In this document: in pieces, positions 1 to 5,663 of the stretch | Layout of the letters: each line of letters starts with the position of its first letter | Position numbering within the stretch: position 1 is the first letter of the stretch | NCBI GenBank assembly: GCA_959600065.1 | Contig: CAUGKZ010000116.1 | Location: forward strand, 1-6,018 | Reading direction: 5' to 3' | DNA: 6,018 nucleotides | Source: an uncultured Kroppenstedtia sp. | Lineage (GTDB): Bacteria > Bacillota > Bacilli > Thermoactinomycetales > DSM-45169 | Made by a program: the position numbers and the translations under genes | The notes under the pieces: model-generated | What the model was told of the DNA's origin: nothing | What the model saw: the letters and a program-made list of their open reading frames with translations, nothing else | Database searches by the model: none

Positions 1-654
1 GTGAATGGAGACCGCACCGGCGGCGACTGCCTCATTTTTCTCTGTATCCGTAAACCCGCCTTCAGGCCCGATCACCACTAGCATGGCATCCCCTGCTGCC
101 GTCTCCTGCAACACTTCTCCCAGGGGACGTCCTCCTTTTTCATAGGCGAAGAGAACCCGATCATAGGCATGAAAACGCTCCAGCAAGGACCGCCAATCCA
201 TCACGGTTTCCACGCGGGGGATTTGACCCCGTTGGGACTGTTCCGCCGCTTCCTTGGCGATCCGTTGCCAGCGCTCCTTCTTCTTGCTCGCTTTTTTCCC
301 GTCCAATTTCACTACAGTCCGGGCGGAGGTGAAAGGGAGAAAAGAAGCAGCCCCCAATTCGGTCCCTTTCTGTAATACCCACTCCCATTTGTCCCCTTTG
401 GTGAGAGAGGCGGCAACGTCCACCCGGATCCGGGGCTCTCCACGGGAGGGCAAAGTCTCCAGTATGCGACACTGTGCTTCCCCTTCACTTACAGACTCCA
501 GTTCAGCTAGATAGTCAGTTCCCTTGCTGTCACAACAGAGCAACCGATCTCCCGCCCGCATGCGCATCACATTTTTAATATGGTGAACATCATCGCCGCG
601 GACCGTCAGCCAGTCCGGGCCGATCTGAGTTGAATCAACAAAATATCTTTGCAT
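1..654 (-). CDS. rsmE: 16S rRNA (uracil-1498-N3)-methyltransferase RsmE, 3' end beyond window
   Basis: RsmE uses S-adenosylmethionine to methylate N3 of U1498 in helix 44 of 16S rRNA, acting on the assembled 30S subunit in the cytoplasm. The frame is open from ATG at 654-652 to the window edge, giving 218 residues. The family is usually about 245-250 residues, so roughly 30 C-terminal residues, including the conserved end of the trefoil-knot SAM site, lie outside. An N-terminal PUA-like domain (about 1-70, with HHIKNVMRMRAGD at 24-36) is followed by the SPOUT methyltransferase domain. Family motifs visible are QKGTELG (95-101), RIAKEAAEQSQR (131-142) and the SAM-binding loop IGPEGGF (195-201). 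The start has GGGAG at 663-667, 8 nt upstream. Only 22 nt separate it from the prmA stop, so the two are probably co-transcribed, the same order as yqeT-yqeU in B. subtilis. Nothing suggests the gene is broken; it is simply cut by the window. Confidence 0.95.
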   Translation of the reverse strand, partial: MQRYFVDSTQIGPDWLTVRGDDVHHIKNVMRMRAGDRLLCCDSKGTDYLAELESVSEGEAQCRILETLPSRGEPRIRVDVAASLTKGDKWEWVLQKGTELGAASFLPFTSARTVVKLDGKKASKKKERWQRIAKEAAEQSQRGQIPRVETVMDWRSLLERFHAYDRVLFAYEKGGRPLGEVLQETAAGDAMLVVIGPEGGFTDTEKNEAVAAGAVSIH

Positions 655-676
655 CCCGTCCGCTCCCAATACATTA

Positions 677-1612
677 TCACGTTTGAGCAGTCATCGCCAC
701 CCAATCCCCTTCCTGCAACCGATCGGTCACCTGTAAACCAACCCGGCTCAGAGCCCTTACGACATCTTTCTCTTTTTGGACGATCACACCCGAGGCGATA
801 AACCATCCACCAGGTTGGATCACCTGGGGCAGATCATCGGTGAATTGGAGGATGATTTCCGCCAATATATTGGAAATCACCCCATCCGCCGACTCTCTCA
901 CTCCCTGGAGAAGATTTCCTTGCCGAACGGCGATCCTTTGCTCCAAACCGTTGAGACGAACATTTTGACTCGTACTCTCCACCGCCAAGGGATCCAGATC
1001 CAACGCCAATACTTCTCTTGCACCCAGGCAGGCGGCTGCGATGCTCAACACCCCGCTACCGCAACCGACATCGATCACTTTCTGCTCGGGTTGAAGCTGG
1101 CGTTCCAACAATTTCATGCTAAGGATCGTGGTGGGATGAGCCCCAGTCCCAAAAGCCATGCCAGGATCTAGTTGGATCACCTTTTCTCCGGTTGAAGCGG
1201 GTTCGTAAGTTTCCCAGTGAGGTTTGACTGTTAAGCGATCCGTCACTCGAATCGGTTTGTAATAGGCTTTCCAGGCCTCAGCCCAGGATTCCTCCGCCAC
1301 CTTTTCCAAAACGACGGTTGCCGGTCCCGGATTCAAACCGAATTGTCTCAAGTGACCCATCCTCTCCACCAGTTGTTGTGGCAAGGCATCATCGAAAGAG
1401 GCTGCAGGAAAATATCCGGAGATCCAAACCCCTTCCTCCGGATATTCATGAGGAGATAAGGCGATGATTTCCCCAAAGGGCGTTTCCCACTCCTTGTGTA
1501 ACACAGACGCATCCAACACCGCCGTTCCTTCGGCACCCACTTCCAGGAGCAGATGGGATACCGCCTCTTCCGCTTCAGATGTGGTATGCACACGAACTTC
1601 GATCCAATCCAA
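677..1612 (-). CDS. prmA: Ribosomal protein L11 methyltransferase PrmA
   Basis: PrmA is a SAM-dependent methyltransferase that methylates several amino groups of ribosomal protein L11, free or on the ribosome. The open frame runs back to a GTG at 1621-1619 (314 residues). I prefer the TTG at 1612-1610 (311 residues), because AGGGGG at 1623-1628 is only 1 nt from the GTG but about 10 nt from the TTG. The TTG also gives MDWIEVRVHTT, matching the usual family N-terminus. In the 314-residue numbering: an N-terminal L11-recognition domain (about 4-100); ESWAEAWKAYYKP (111-123), a linker conserved in the family; DPGMAFGTGAHPTT (152-165); Rossmann motif I VIDVGCGSG (182-190); acidic loop ALDLDP (206-211); and the NILA catalytic-loop motif (251-254). 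Length and motifs are complete. Just upstream lie two hairpin terminators and a candidate promoter, so expression may be partly separate from dnaJ. The stop is 22 nt before rsmE. Confidence 0.95.
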   Translation of the reverse strand: MDWIEVRVHTTSEAEEAVSHLLLEVGAEGTAVLDASVLHKEWETPFGEIIALSPHEYPEEGVWISGYFPAASFDDALPQQLVERMGHLRQFGLNPGPATVVLEKVAEESWAEAWKAYYKPIRVTDRLTVKPHWETYEPASTGEKVIQLDPGMAFGTGAHPTTILSMKLLERQLQPEQKVIDVGCGSGVLSIAAACLGAREVLALDLDPLAVESTSQNVRLNGLEQRIAVRQGNLLQGVRESADGVISNILAEIILQFTDDLPQVIQPGGWFIASGVIVQKEKDVVRALSRVGLQVTDRLQEGDWVAMTAQT

Positions 1613-1621
1613 CCGACTCAC

Positions 1622-1630
1622 TCCCCCTAC
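1622..1630 (-). promoter_or_regulatory. Ribosome binding site deciding the prmA start
   Basis: On the minus strand this reads GTAGGGGGA. Its G-rich core lies 1 nt before the GTG at 1621, which is too close to work normally. It lies about 10 nt before the in-frame TTG at 1612, an acceptable distance. No other Shine-Dalgarno-like stretch is nearby, because the upstream neighbour is the T7 tract of a terminator. The site is therefore the main reason for choosing TTG. Confidence 0.55.
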
Positions 1631-1653
1631 AAAAAAACGGGCAGTCTGCCCGT
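1631..1653 (-). terminator. Intrinsic terminator 2 in the prmA leader
   Basis: On the minus strand a perfect inverted repeat, ACGGGCAG-A-CTGCCCGT (1653-1637), is followed directly by seven T residues (1637-1631). With a realistic loop this is a GC-rich 6-bp stem with a 5-nt loop and a U-tract, the classic Rho-independent form. It is directional: the plus strand has no T-run after the stem. It ends only about 3 nt before the prmA Shine-Dalgarno, so any prmA transcript must read through it. It could terminate dnaJ mRNA, attenuate prmA, or do both. Confidence 0.8.
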
Positions 1654-1659
1654 CTCACC

Positions 1660-1701
1660 AAAAACAGGTGGATCCGAACTCCCACTGGACCCGGATCCAC
1701 C
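1660..1701 (-). terminator. Terminator-like hairpin 1 downstream of dnaJ
   Basis: On the minus strand perfect 10-bp arms GGTGGATCCG (1701-1692) and CGGATCCACC (1676-1667) enclose a 15-nt loop. They are followed by TG and a run of five T (1664-1660). It starts 35 nt after the dnaJ stop. The T-run is short and offset by two bases, so termination may be partial; together with the second hairpin it forms a tandem terminator. The plus strand has no T-run after the stem. A role in mRNA 3'-end protection is the alternative. Confidence 0.65.
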
Positions 1702-1711
1702 CTTCACCCTG

Positions 1712-1739
1712 GTTATACACCAGTATTGCCTGCAATCAA
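1712..1739 (-). promoter_or_regulatory. Candidate sigma-A promoter for prmA-rsmE
   Basis: On the minus strand a -35-like TTGATT (1739-1734, four of six consensus bases) and a -10-like TATAAC (1717-1712, five of six) are separated by 16 nt. They overlap the dnaJ stop codon. Initiation would be expected near 1706-1703, just before the first leader hairpin, giving a leader of about 90 nt to the prmA start. The -10 box sits inside a small dyad, CTGGT-N5-ACCAG (1709-1723), which may be chance. The prediction rests on pattern only; the intact dnaJ-prmA read-through route could make it unnecessary. Confidence 0.45.
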
Positions 1740-2872
1740 TCCCCAGTAAACGCCCGTTTCATTTTATCAAAGAAACTGCCGTTCTGCTCGGAAATGTAAT
1801 CTCCACTCAGATTGCCAAACTCGCGCAACAGTCGCTTCTGTTCTTCCGACAATCCGGTAGGGGTGACCACTTTGACCTGGATCTGCTGATCTCCATATCC
1901 CCTGCCGTAGAGCCGGGGAACTCCTTTGCCGCGAAGCCGGAATTCCGCTCCCGTCTGAGTCCCGGCAGGGACTTTGATCTTAGCCCGCCCCTTGAGGGTG
2001 GGAACGACAATTTCATCTCCGAGAGCGGCTTGGACAAAGGTGATCGGTAGCTCACAGGTAATATCATCCCCCTGCCGTTTGAAAAAGTCATGGGGTCTGA
2101 CCTTAATCGTGATATACAGATCACCGGGAGGACCTCCGTTTTGACCCGGTTCACCCTCTCCGGACACGCGCAACTGTTTTCCTTCATCAATCCCCGACGG
2201 AATGTTGATATGGATTTTGCGCCGCTTCTTCACTTGTCCGGAACCGCTGCAGTCCTCACATTTTTCTTTGATAATCTTGCCTCGCCCACTACAATCCTGA
2301 CACACTCGTTTGTTTACGATCCGGCCAAAGGGCGTATTTTGCACAGTCTCCGACTGACCCGTCCCTTGGCAACGGGAGCAGGTCTCCGGATGAGTTCCCG
2401 GTTTGGCTCCACTGCCATGACAATTTCCGCAAGTCTCCGTCCGCGGAATAGAAATATCCATCTCTCGACCGAAAACAGCATCCTTAAAGTCGATCGTCAG
2501 CCGATACTCCAGATCGGCACCTTGGCGTGGAGCATGGGGATTGCGACGGCCACCGCCACCAAAAAACATATCAAAAATGTCCCCAAATCCAAAATCACCA
2601 GCCCCAGCTCCTGGGTTGAAACCACCAAATCCACCTGCTCCCGCCCCGGCAGCACCTGGATCTGCAGTCCCAAAGCGGTCGTAATTAGCTTTCTTTTGAG
2701 GGTCCCGGAGAACTTCATAGGCTTCGGTCACTTCTTTGAACTTCTGTTCCGCATCCGGTGACTTGTTCACGTCGGGGTGATATTGTCGGGCCATTTTGCG
2801 GTAGGCCTTTCGAATATCTTCGCTGGATGCATCCCGGGCAACACCGAGGGCTTCGTAGTAGTCCTTGCTCAC
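1736..2872 (-). CDS. dnaJ: Chaperone protein DnaJ (Hsp40, type I)
   Basis: DnaJ is the J-domain co-chaperone of DnaK: it binds unfolded clients, passes them to DnaK and stimulates ATP hydrolysis. The 378 residues match the family length and all type I domains are present. The J domain is about 1-68 with the essential HPD at 32-34. A Gly/Phe-rich linker (about 72-108) includes [12 protein letters not shown]. The zinc-binding region has four CxxCxGxG repeats starting at C148, C165, C191 and C205, giving eight cysteines for two zinc ions. The C-terminal client-binding and dimerisation domains follow (about 215-378). The start is GTG at 2872-2870, supported by an exceptionally long Shine-Dalgarno 7 nt upstream; [11 protein letters not shown] is the typical family N-terminus. 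It lies 127 nt after dnaK, a gap holding a strong hairpin, and is followed by terminator-like hairpins. Confidence 0.98.
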   Translation of the reverse strand: MSKDYYEALGVARDASSEDIRKAYRKMARQYHPDVNKSPDAEQKFKEVTEAYEVLRDPQKKANYDRFGTADPGAAGAGAGGFGGFNPGAGAGDFGFGDIFDMFFGGGGRRNPHAPRQGADLEYRLTIDFKDAVFGREMDISIPRTETCGNCHGSGAKPGTHPETCSRCQGTGQSETVQNTPFGRIVNKRVCQDCSGRGKIIKEKCEDCSGSGQVKKRRKIHINIPSGIDEGKQLRVSGEGEPGQNGGPPGDLYITIKVRPHDFFKRQGDDITCELPITFVQAALGDEIVVPTLKGRAKIKVPAGTQTGAEFRLRGKGVPRLYGRGYGDQQIQVKVVTPTGLSEEQKRLLREFGNLSGDYISEQNGSFFDKMKRAFTGD

Positions 2873-2873
2873 C

Positions 2874-2885
2874 GGATCACCTCCT
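2874..2885 (-). promoter_or_regulatory. Extended Shine-Dalgarno of dnaJ
   Basis: On the minus strand AGGAGGTGATCC is complementary over 12 consecutive bases to the conserved 3' tail of bacterial 16S rRNA. The AGGAGG core ends 7 nt before the GTG start, ideal spacing. Such a long match should strongly favour initiation and may compensate for the weaker GTG codon. It fixes the dnaJ start with confidence. Confidence 0.9.
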
Positions 2886-2944
2886 CTGTTTCACAGGATA
2901 TGTCTGCAGGCAACGAAAGGTCCTCTGTCCATTGAATAACCAGA

Positions 2945-2983
2945 GAAGTCAAAGCCGAGCACTCTTGTGTCGACTTTGACTTC
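2945..2983 (-). repeat. Long stem-loop in the dnaK-dnaJ intergenic gap
   Basis: Perfect 10-bp arms GAAGTCAAAG (2945-2954) and CTTTGACTTC (2974-2983) are extended inward past one mismatch by CGA/TCG, then past a bulged base by CAC/GTG around a TCTT loop. The total is about 16 base pairs. On the transcribed strand the hairpin begins 17 nt after the dnaK stop. The sequence following it is TCTGGTTATT, not a proper T-tract, so it is probably not an efficient intrinsic terminator. A transcript-stabilising or processing element that sets the dnaK:dnaJ ratio is an inference. A smaller hairpin, TTCCC-N4-GGGAA (2981-2994), overlaps its base and would be mutually exclusive. Confidence 0.7.
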
Positions 2984-2999
2984 CCATTCGGGAATCCAA

Positions 3000-4829
3000 T
3001 TATTTCTTTTGATCTTCATCATCCACTACTTTATATTCGGCATCTACCACGTCATCATCCTTCTTTTCATCGCTGGTTTTTTCTGTTTGTTGCTGAGCCT
3101 CTTGATAAAGTTTGACAGACAGTTCCTGCACCACTTTTTCCAACTCTTCCGAGGCCTGTTTGATAGCTTCAGTATCGTCGCCTTCTAGAGTTTTTTTCAG
3201 CTTCTCTTTCGCCTCGTCCGCTTTGGACAGTTCGGCTTCATCCACCTTATCCCCCAAATCTTTCAGGGTTTTCTCGGTGAGAAAGATCATTTGATCCGCC
3301 TGGTTGCGAATCTCCACCTGTTCTTTTCGTTTCTGATCCTCTTCGGCATATCGTTCCGCGTCTTGAACCATCTGTTCGATCTCCTCATCGGAGAGACCGC
3401 TGGAAGATTTGATGGTGATGTTCTGGCTCTTCCCCGTAGCCTTGTCTTTGGCAGAAACATTGACAATCCCATTCCGGTCGATCTTAAAGGCCACCTCGAT
3501 CTGTGGAATGCCCCGAGGAGCCGGAGGAATATCAGACAGTTGGAACCGACCCAGGGTTTTGTTGTCGGCGGCCATCTCCCGCTCCCCTTGTAGGACATGG
3601 ATATCCACCGCAGTCTGGTTGTCGGCGGCAGTGGAGAAGATCTGGGATTTCTCTGTGGGGATCGCTGTGTTCCGTTCAATCAGTTTGGTAGTGACACCGC
3701 CCAGGGTTTCAATTCCCAGGGAGAGAGGCGTCACATCCACCAGCACCACATCTTTGACATCTTCGGAAAGGACCCTGCCCTGAATGGCAGCCCCCATAGA
3801 GACGACCTCGTCAGGGTTGACCCCTTTGCTCGGAGCTTTGCCGGTCAGGTTCTGGATCGCTTCCTGAACCGCTGGAATCCGGGTGGAACCTCCCACTAGG
3901 ATCACGCGGTCGATTTCCGACGGTTCCAGCTGGGCATCCCGAAGAGCCTGGCGGGTAGGCCGCATCGTCCGTTCCACCAGTTCGGCAGAGAGTTCCTCAA
4001 ATTTAGCACGGGTCAGGGTAACTTCCATGTGCTTCGGACCGGAAGAATCCGCCGTCAGGAAAGGAAGAGAGATGTTGGTGGTCAAGACACCGGACAAATC
4101 TTTCTTCGCTTTTTCGGCTGCATCTTTCAACCGTTGCAGGGCCATCCGATCGTTGGACAGATCGATGCCGTTCTCTTTCCGGAATTCATCCAGCAGATAG
4201 TCGATGATCACCTGGTCGAAATCGTCCCCTCCCAGGCGGTTATCCCCGCTGGTGGCTTTCACTTCAAACAGGCCGTCTCCGATATCCAAGATGGAAACGT
4301 CGAAAGTTCCCCCACCTAGGTCGAAAACCAGAATGGTCTGTTCCTCGTCTTTTTTGTCACTGCCGTAGGAGAGAGCGGCAGCAGTCGGCTCGTTGATAAT
4401 CCGCAAAACTTCCAACCCGGCGATCTTTCCTGCATCTTTAGTAGCTTGACGTTGGCTATCGTTGAAGTAAGCCGGGACCGTGATCACGGCCTGAGTCACT
4501 TCTTCTCCCAGATACGCTTCTGCATCGGTTTTCAGCCGTTGCAGGATCATCGCTGAAATTTCCTGGGGTGTATACTCTGTGTCCCCGATTTTCTCCTTGT
4601 GTCCGGTTCCCATATGACGCTTGACAGAGCTGACCGTATTGTCCGGATTGGTGATGGCTTGCCGTTTGGCAGCTTCCCCCACCAAGCGCTCACCTGATTT
4701 AGAAAATCCCACAACGGAGGGAGTGGTCCGTCCCCCTTCCGCATTTGGAATCACCTTCGCTTCGCTTCCTTCCAAAAAAGCTACGCAAGAGTTGGTGGTT
4801 CCTAAGTCAATCCCGATCACTTTTCCCAT
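3000..4829 (-). CDS. dnaK: Chaperone protein DnaK (Hsp70)
   Basis: DnaK is the ATP-dependent Hsp70 that binds and releases exposed hydrophobic peptide segments, cycling with DnaJ and GrpE in the cytoplasm. The 609 residues match Gram-positive DnaK, which is shorter than the E. coli form. The nucleotide-binding domain (about 1-360) has phosphate-1 loop IDLGTTNSC (7-15), [12 protein letters not shown] (145-156), phosphate-2 loop [12 protein letters not shown] (170-181) and adenosine motif LVGGSTRIP (311-319). The interdomain linker is [12 protein letters not shown] (361-372). The beta substrate-binding domain runs to about 480, followed by a helical lid (about 480-575) and an acidic tail ending in [16 protein letters not shown], the usual conserved end. 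The start is ATG at 4829-4827 with AAGGAGG at 4840-4846, 10 nt upstream, slightly long spacing. It is 64 nt after grpE, with no convincing promoter or terminator between, so co-transcription is expected. Confidence 0.99.
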   Translation of the reverse strand: MGKVIGIDLGTTNSCVAFLEGSEAKVIPNAEGGRTTPSVVGFSKSGERLVGEAAKRQAITNPDNTVSSVKRHMGTGHKEKIGDTEYTPQEISAMILQRLKTDAEAYLGEEVTQAVITVPAYFNDSQRQATKDAGKIAGLEVLRIINEPTAAALSYGSDKKDEEQTILVFDLGGGTFDVSILDIGDGLFEVKATSGDNRLGGDDFDQVIIDYLLDEFRKENGIDLSNDRMALQRLKDAAEKAKKDLSGVLTTNISLPFLTADSSGPKHMEVTLTRAKFEELSAELVERTMRPTRQALRDAQLEPSEIDRVILVGGSTRIPAVQEAIQNLTGKAPSKGVNPDEVVSMGAAIQGRVLSEDVKDVVLVDVTPLSLGIETLGGVTTKLIERNTAIPTEKSQIFSTAADNQTAVDIHVLQGEREMAADNKTLGRFQLSDIPPAPRGIPQIEVAFKIDRNGIVNVSAKDKATGKSQNITIKSSSGLSDEEIEQMVQDAERYAEEDQKRKEQVEIRNQADQMIFLTEKTLKDLGDKVDEAELSKADEAKEKLKKTLEGDDTEAIKQASEELEKVVQELSVKLYQEAQQQTEKTSDEKKDDDVVDAEYKVVDDEDQKK

Positions 4830-4893
4830 CGAAGTTGTACCTCCTTCTCGGACTCCTGTACCAAATCAAACGGTAGATTGTTCACCGCGAATT

Positions 4894-5652
4894 TCAAGTG
4901 CTCACTTTCACCATCGCAGGACGGATCACACGTTCCTTGAAACGATAGCCTTTCTGCAATTCTTCCACAACCATCCCCGATTTCACACCCTCAGCCTCCA
5001 CTTGCATCACGGCATTGTGTTCGTGGGGATTAAACTCTTTTCCTTCCGCTTCAATCGGACTCAAACCATGCTCCTCAAGGGTATGTAACAGCTGTCTGGA
5101 GATCATGTCCACACCCTTGTGCAGAACTTCAGCCTCTTCACTCTTAGCCCCTGCACCCAACGCCCGCTCCAGATTGTCTATCACGGGAAGGAGAGATTCC
5201 ACTAAGGGAGAAGCGGCATATTTGGCCAAGTTCTCCTGGTCTTTGCGGGTACGGCGTCGAAAGTTTTCCATGTCGGCCCGTGCTCTGAGGAGACGCTCGT
5301 AATTTTCTTCCGCTTCTTTCTTCCAGTGATTCGTTTCCTCTTTGGCTCGTTCCAGCTCTTTCTTCAATCCATTTAACACCTCTGCATCTTGAACAGGAGG
5401 CGGAGAAGTAGGATTTGATGTCTCTTCAAAAACGGGCTGTTCCGGCTTCGACACCTCATCAAGGACAGGTTTTTCCGGATTCGGCACGTCTTTTTCCGTC
5501 ACTTTCTCCTCAGGTTCCCTCTCCTCGGCTTCTGTATTCTCTGTCCATCCCATCTCCTGTCGTTCCCGTGCTTCCTTGGCTTTTCTCAATTCCCTCGCGG
5601 TTACGGGACGGCGTCGGGAATCACCATCCGGGTTGAAATCATTGGAAGTCAT
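4894..5652 (-). CDS. grpE: Nucleotide exchange factor GrpE with long N-terminal extension
   Basis: GrpE is a homodimeric nucleotide exchange factor that opens the DnaK ATPase cleft to release ADP and reset the chaperone cycle; in several bacteria it also acts as a thermosensor. At 252 residues it is longer than typical forms (about 185-200). The extra length is N-terminal: a basic stretch (13-33), then an acidic, proline-rich, probably disordered segment (about 38-90) with an 11-residue repeat. The dimerising helix (about 92-140) contains ENYERLLRARADMENFRRR (116-134). A four-helix bundle follows, and the C-terminal beta-wing carries the family signature FNPHEHNAVMQVEAEG (207-222) and GYRFKERVIRPAMVKV (235-250). 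The start ATG (5652-5650) has GAGGTG 5 nt upstream. An internal ATG at residue 34 would give a more normal 219 residues but has GGAG directly against it, so it is less likely. The gene begins 4 nt after the chaperonin stop. Confidence 0.97.
   Translation of the reverse strand: MTSNDFNPDGDSRRRPVTARELRKAKEARERQEMGWTENTEAEEREPEEKVTEKDVPNPEKPVLDEVSKPEQPVFEETSNPTSPPPVQDAEVLNGLKKELERAKEETNHWKKEAEENYERLLRARADMENFRRRTRKDQENLAKYAASPLVESLLPVIDNLERALGAGAKSEEAEVLHKGVDMISRQLLHTLEEHGLSPIEAEGKEFNPHEHNAVMQVEAEGVKSGMVVEELQKGYRFKERVIRPAMVKVST
5413..5478 (-). repeat. Two-copy 33-bp tandem repeat in grpE
   Basis: Two in-frame 11-residue units in the GrpE N-terminal extension, PEKPVLDEVSK (residues 59-69) and PEQPVFEETSN (70-80), share the pattern PExPVxxExSx. 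At DNA level the two copies match at about 22 of 33 positions, so this is an old, diverged duplication. A flanking NP occurs before the first and at the end of the second unit. It probably forms a flexible acidic linker; no function is known to me. Confidence 0.6.
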
Positions 5653-5656
5653 GGTT

Positions 5657-5663
5657 TCACCTC
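5657..5663 (-). promoter_or_regulatory. grpE ribosome binding site overlapping the chaperonin stop
   Basis: GAGGTGA on the minus strand includes the TGA stop of the upstream chaperonin gene and stands 4 nt before the grpE ATG. This arrangement lets a ribosome finishing the chaperonin reinitiate at grpE, so translational coupling is likely. Confidence 0.75.

Noticed and set aside
1553..2050. Plus-strand 165-codon open frame across the prmA-dnaJ gap
   Set aside because: It overlaps both genes and the terminator hairpins antisense, has no family features and a low-quality composition; treated as a chance frame.
2090..2761. Plus-strand 223-codon open frame antisense to dnaJ
   Set aside because: It lies wholly inside dnaJ, has no recognisable domain or good ribosome binding site, and is explained by the codon bias of the real gene on the other strand.
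2874..2885. GGATCACCTCCT on the plus strand as the 3' end of a 16S rRNA gene
   Set aside because: The flanking sequence is dnaJ and its leader, not rRNA; on the minus strand it is simply a very long Shine-Dalgarno.
2886..2944. Internal promoter for dnaJ
   Set aside because: TTGACT near 2979 and TATTCA near 2936 look like boxes, but their spacing is about 8 nt; no other properly spaced pair was found.
2956..2982. GAGCACTC in the dnaK-dnaJ gap as a CIRCE operator half
   Set aside because: The first half resembles TTAGCACTC, but the position 9 nt later reads CTTTGACTT, matching the required GAGTGCTAA at only about two of nine bases.
4830..4893. Promoter or sequestering hairpin between grpE and dnaK
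   Set aside because: No -35/-10 pair with acceptable spacing was found. The only pairing near the Shine-Dalgarno (TTGGTAC with GTACAA) is six bases with a bulge, too weak to report.
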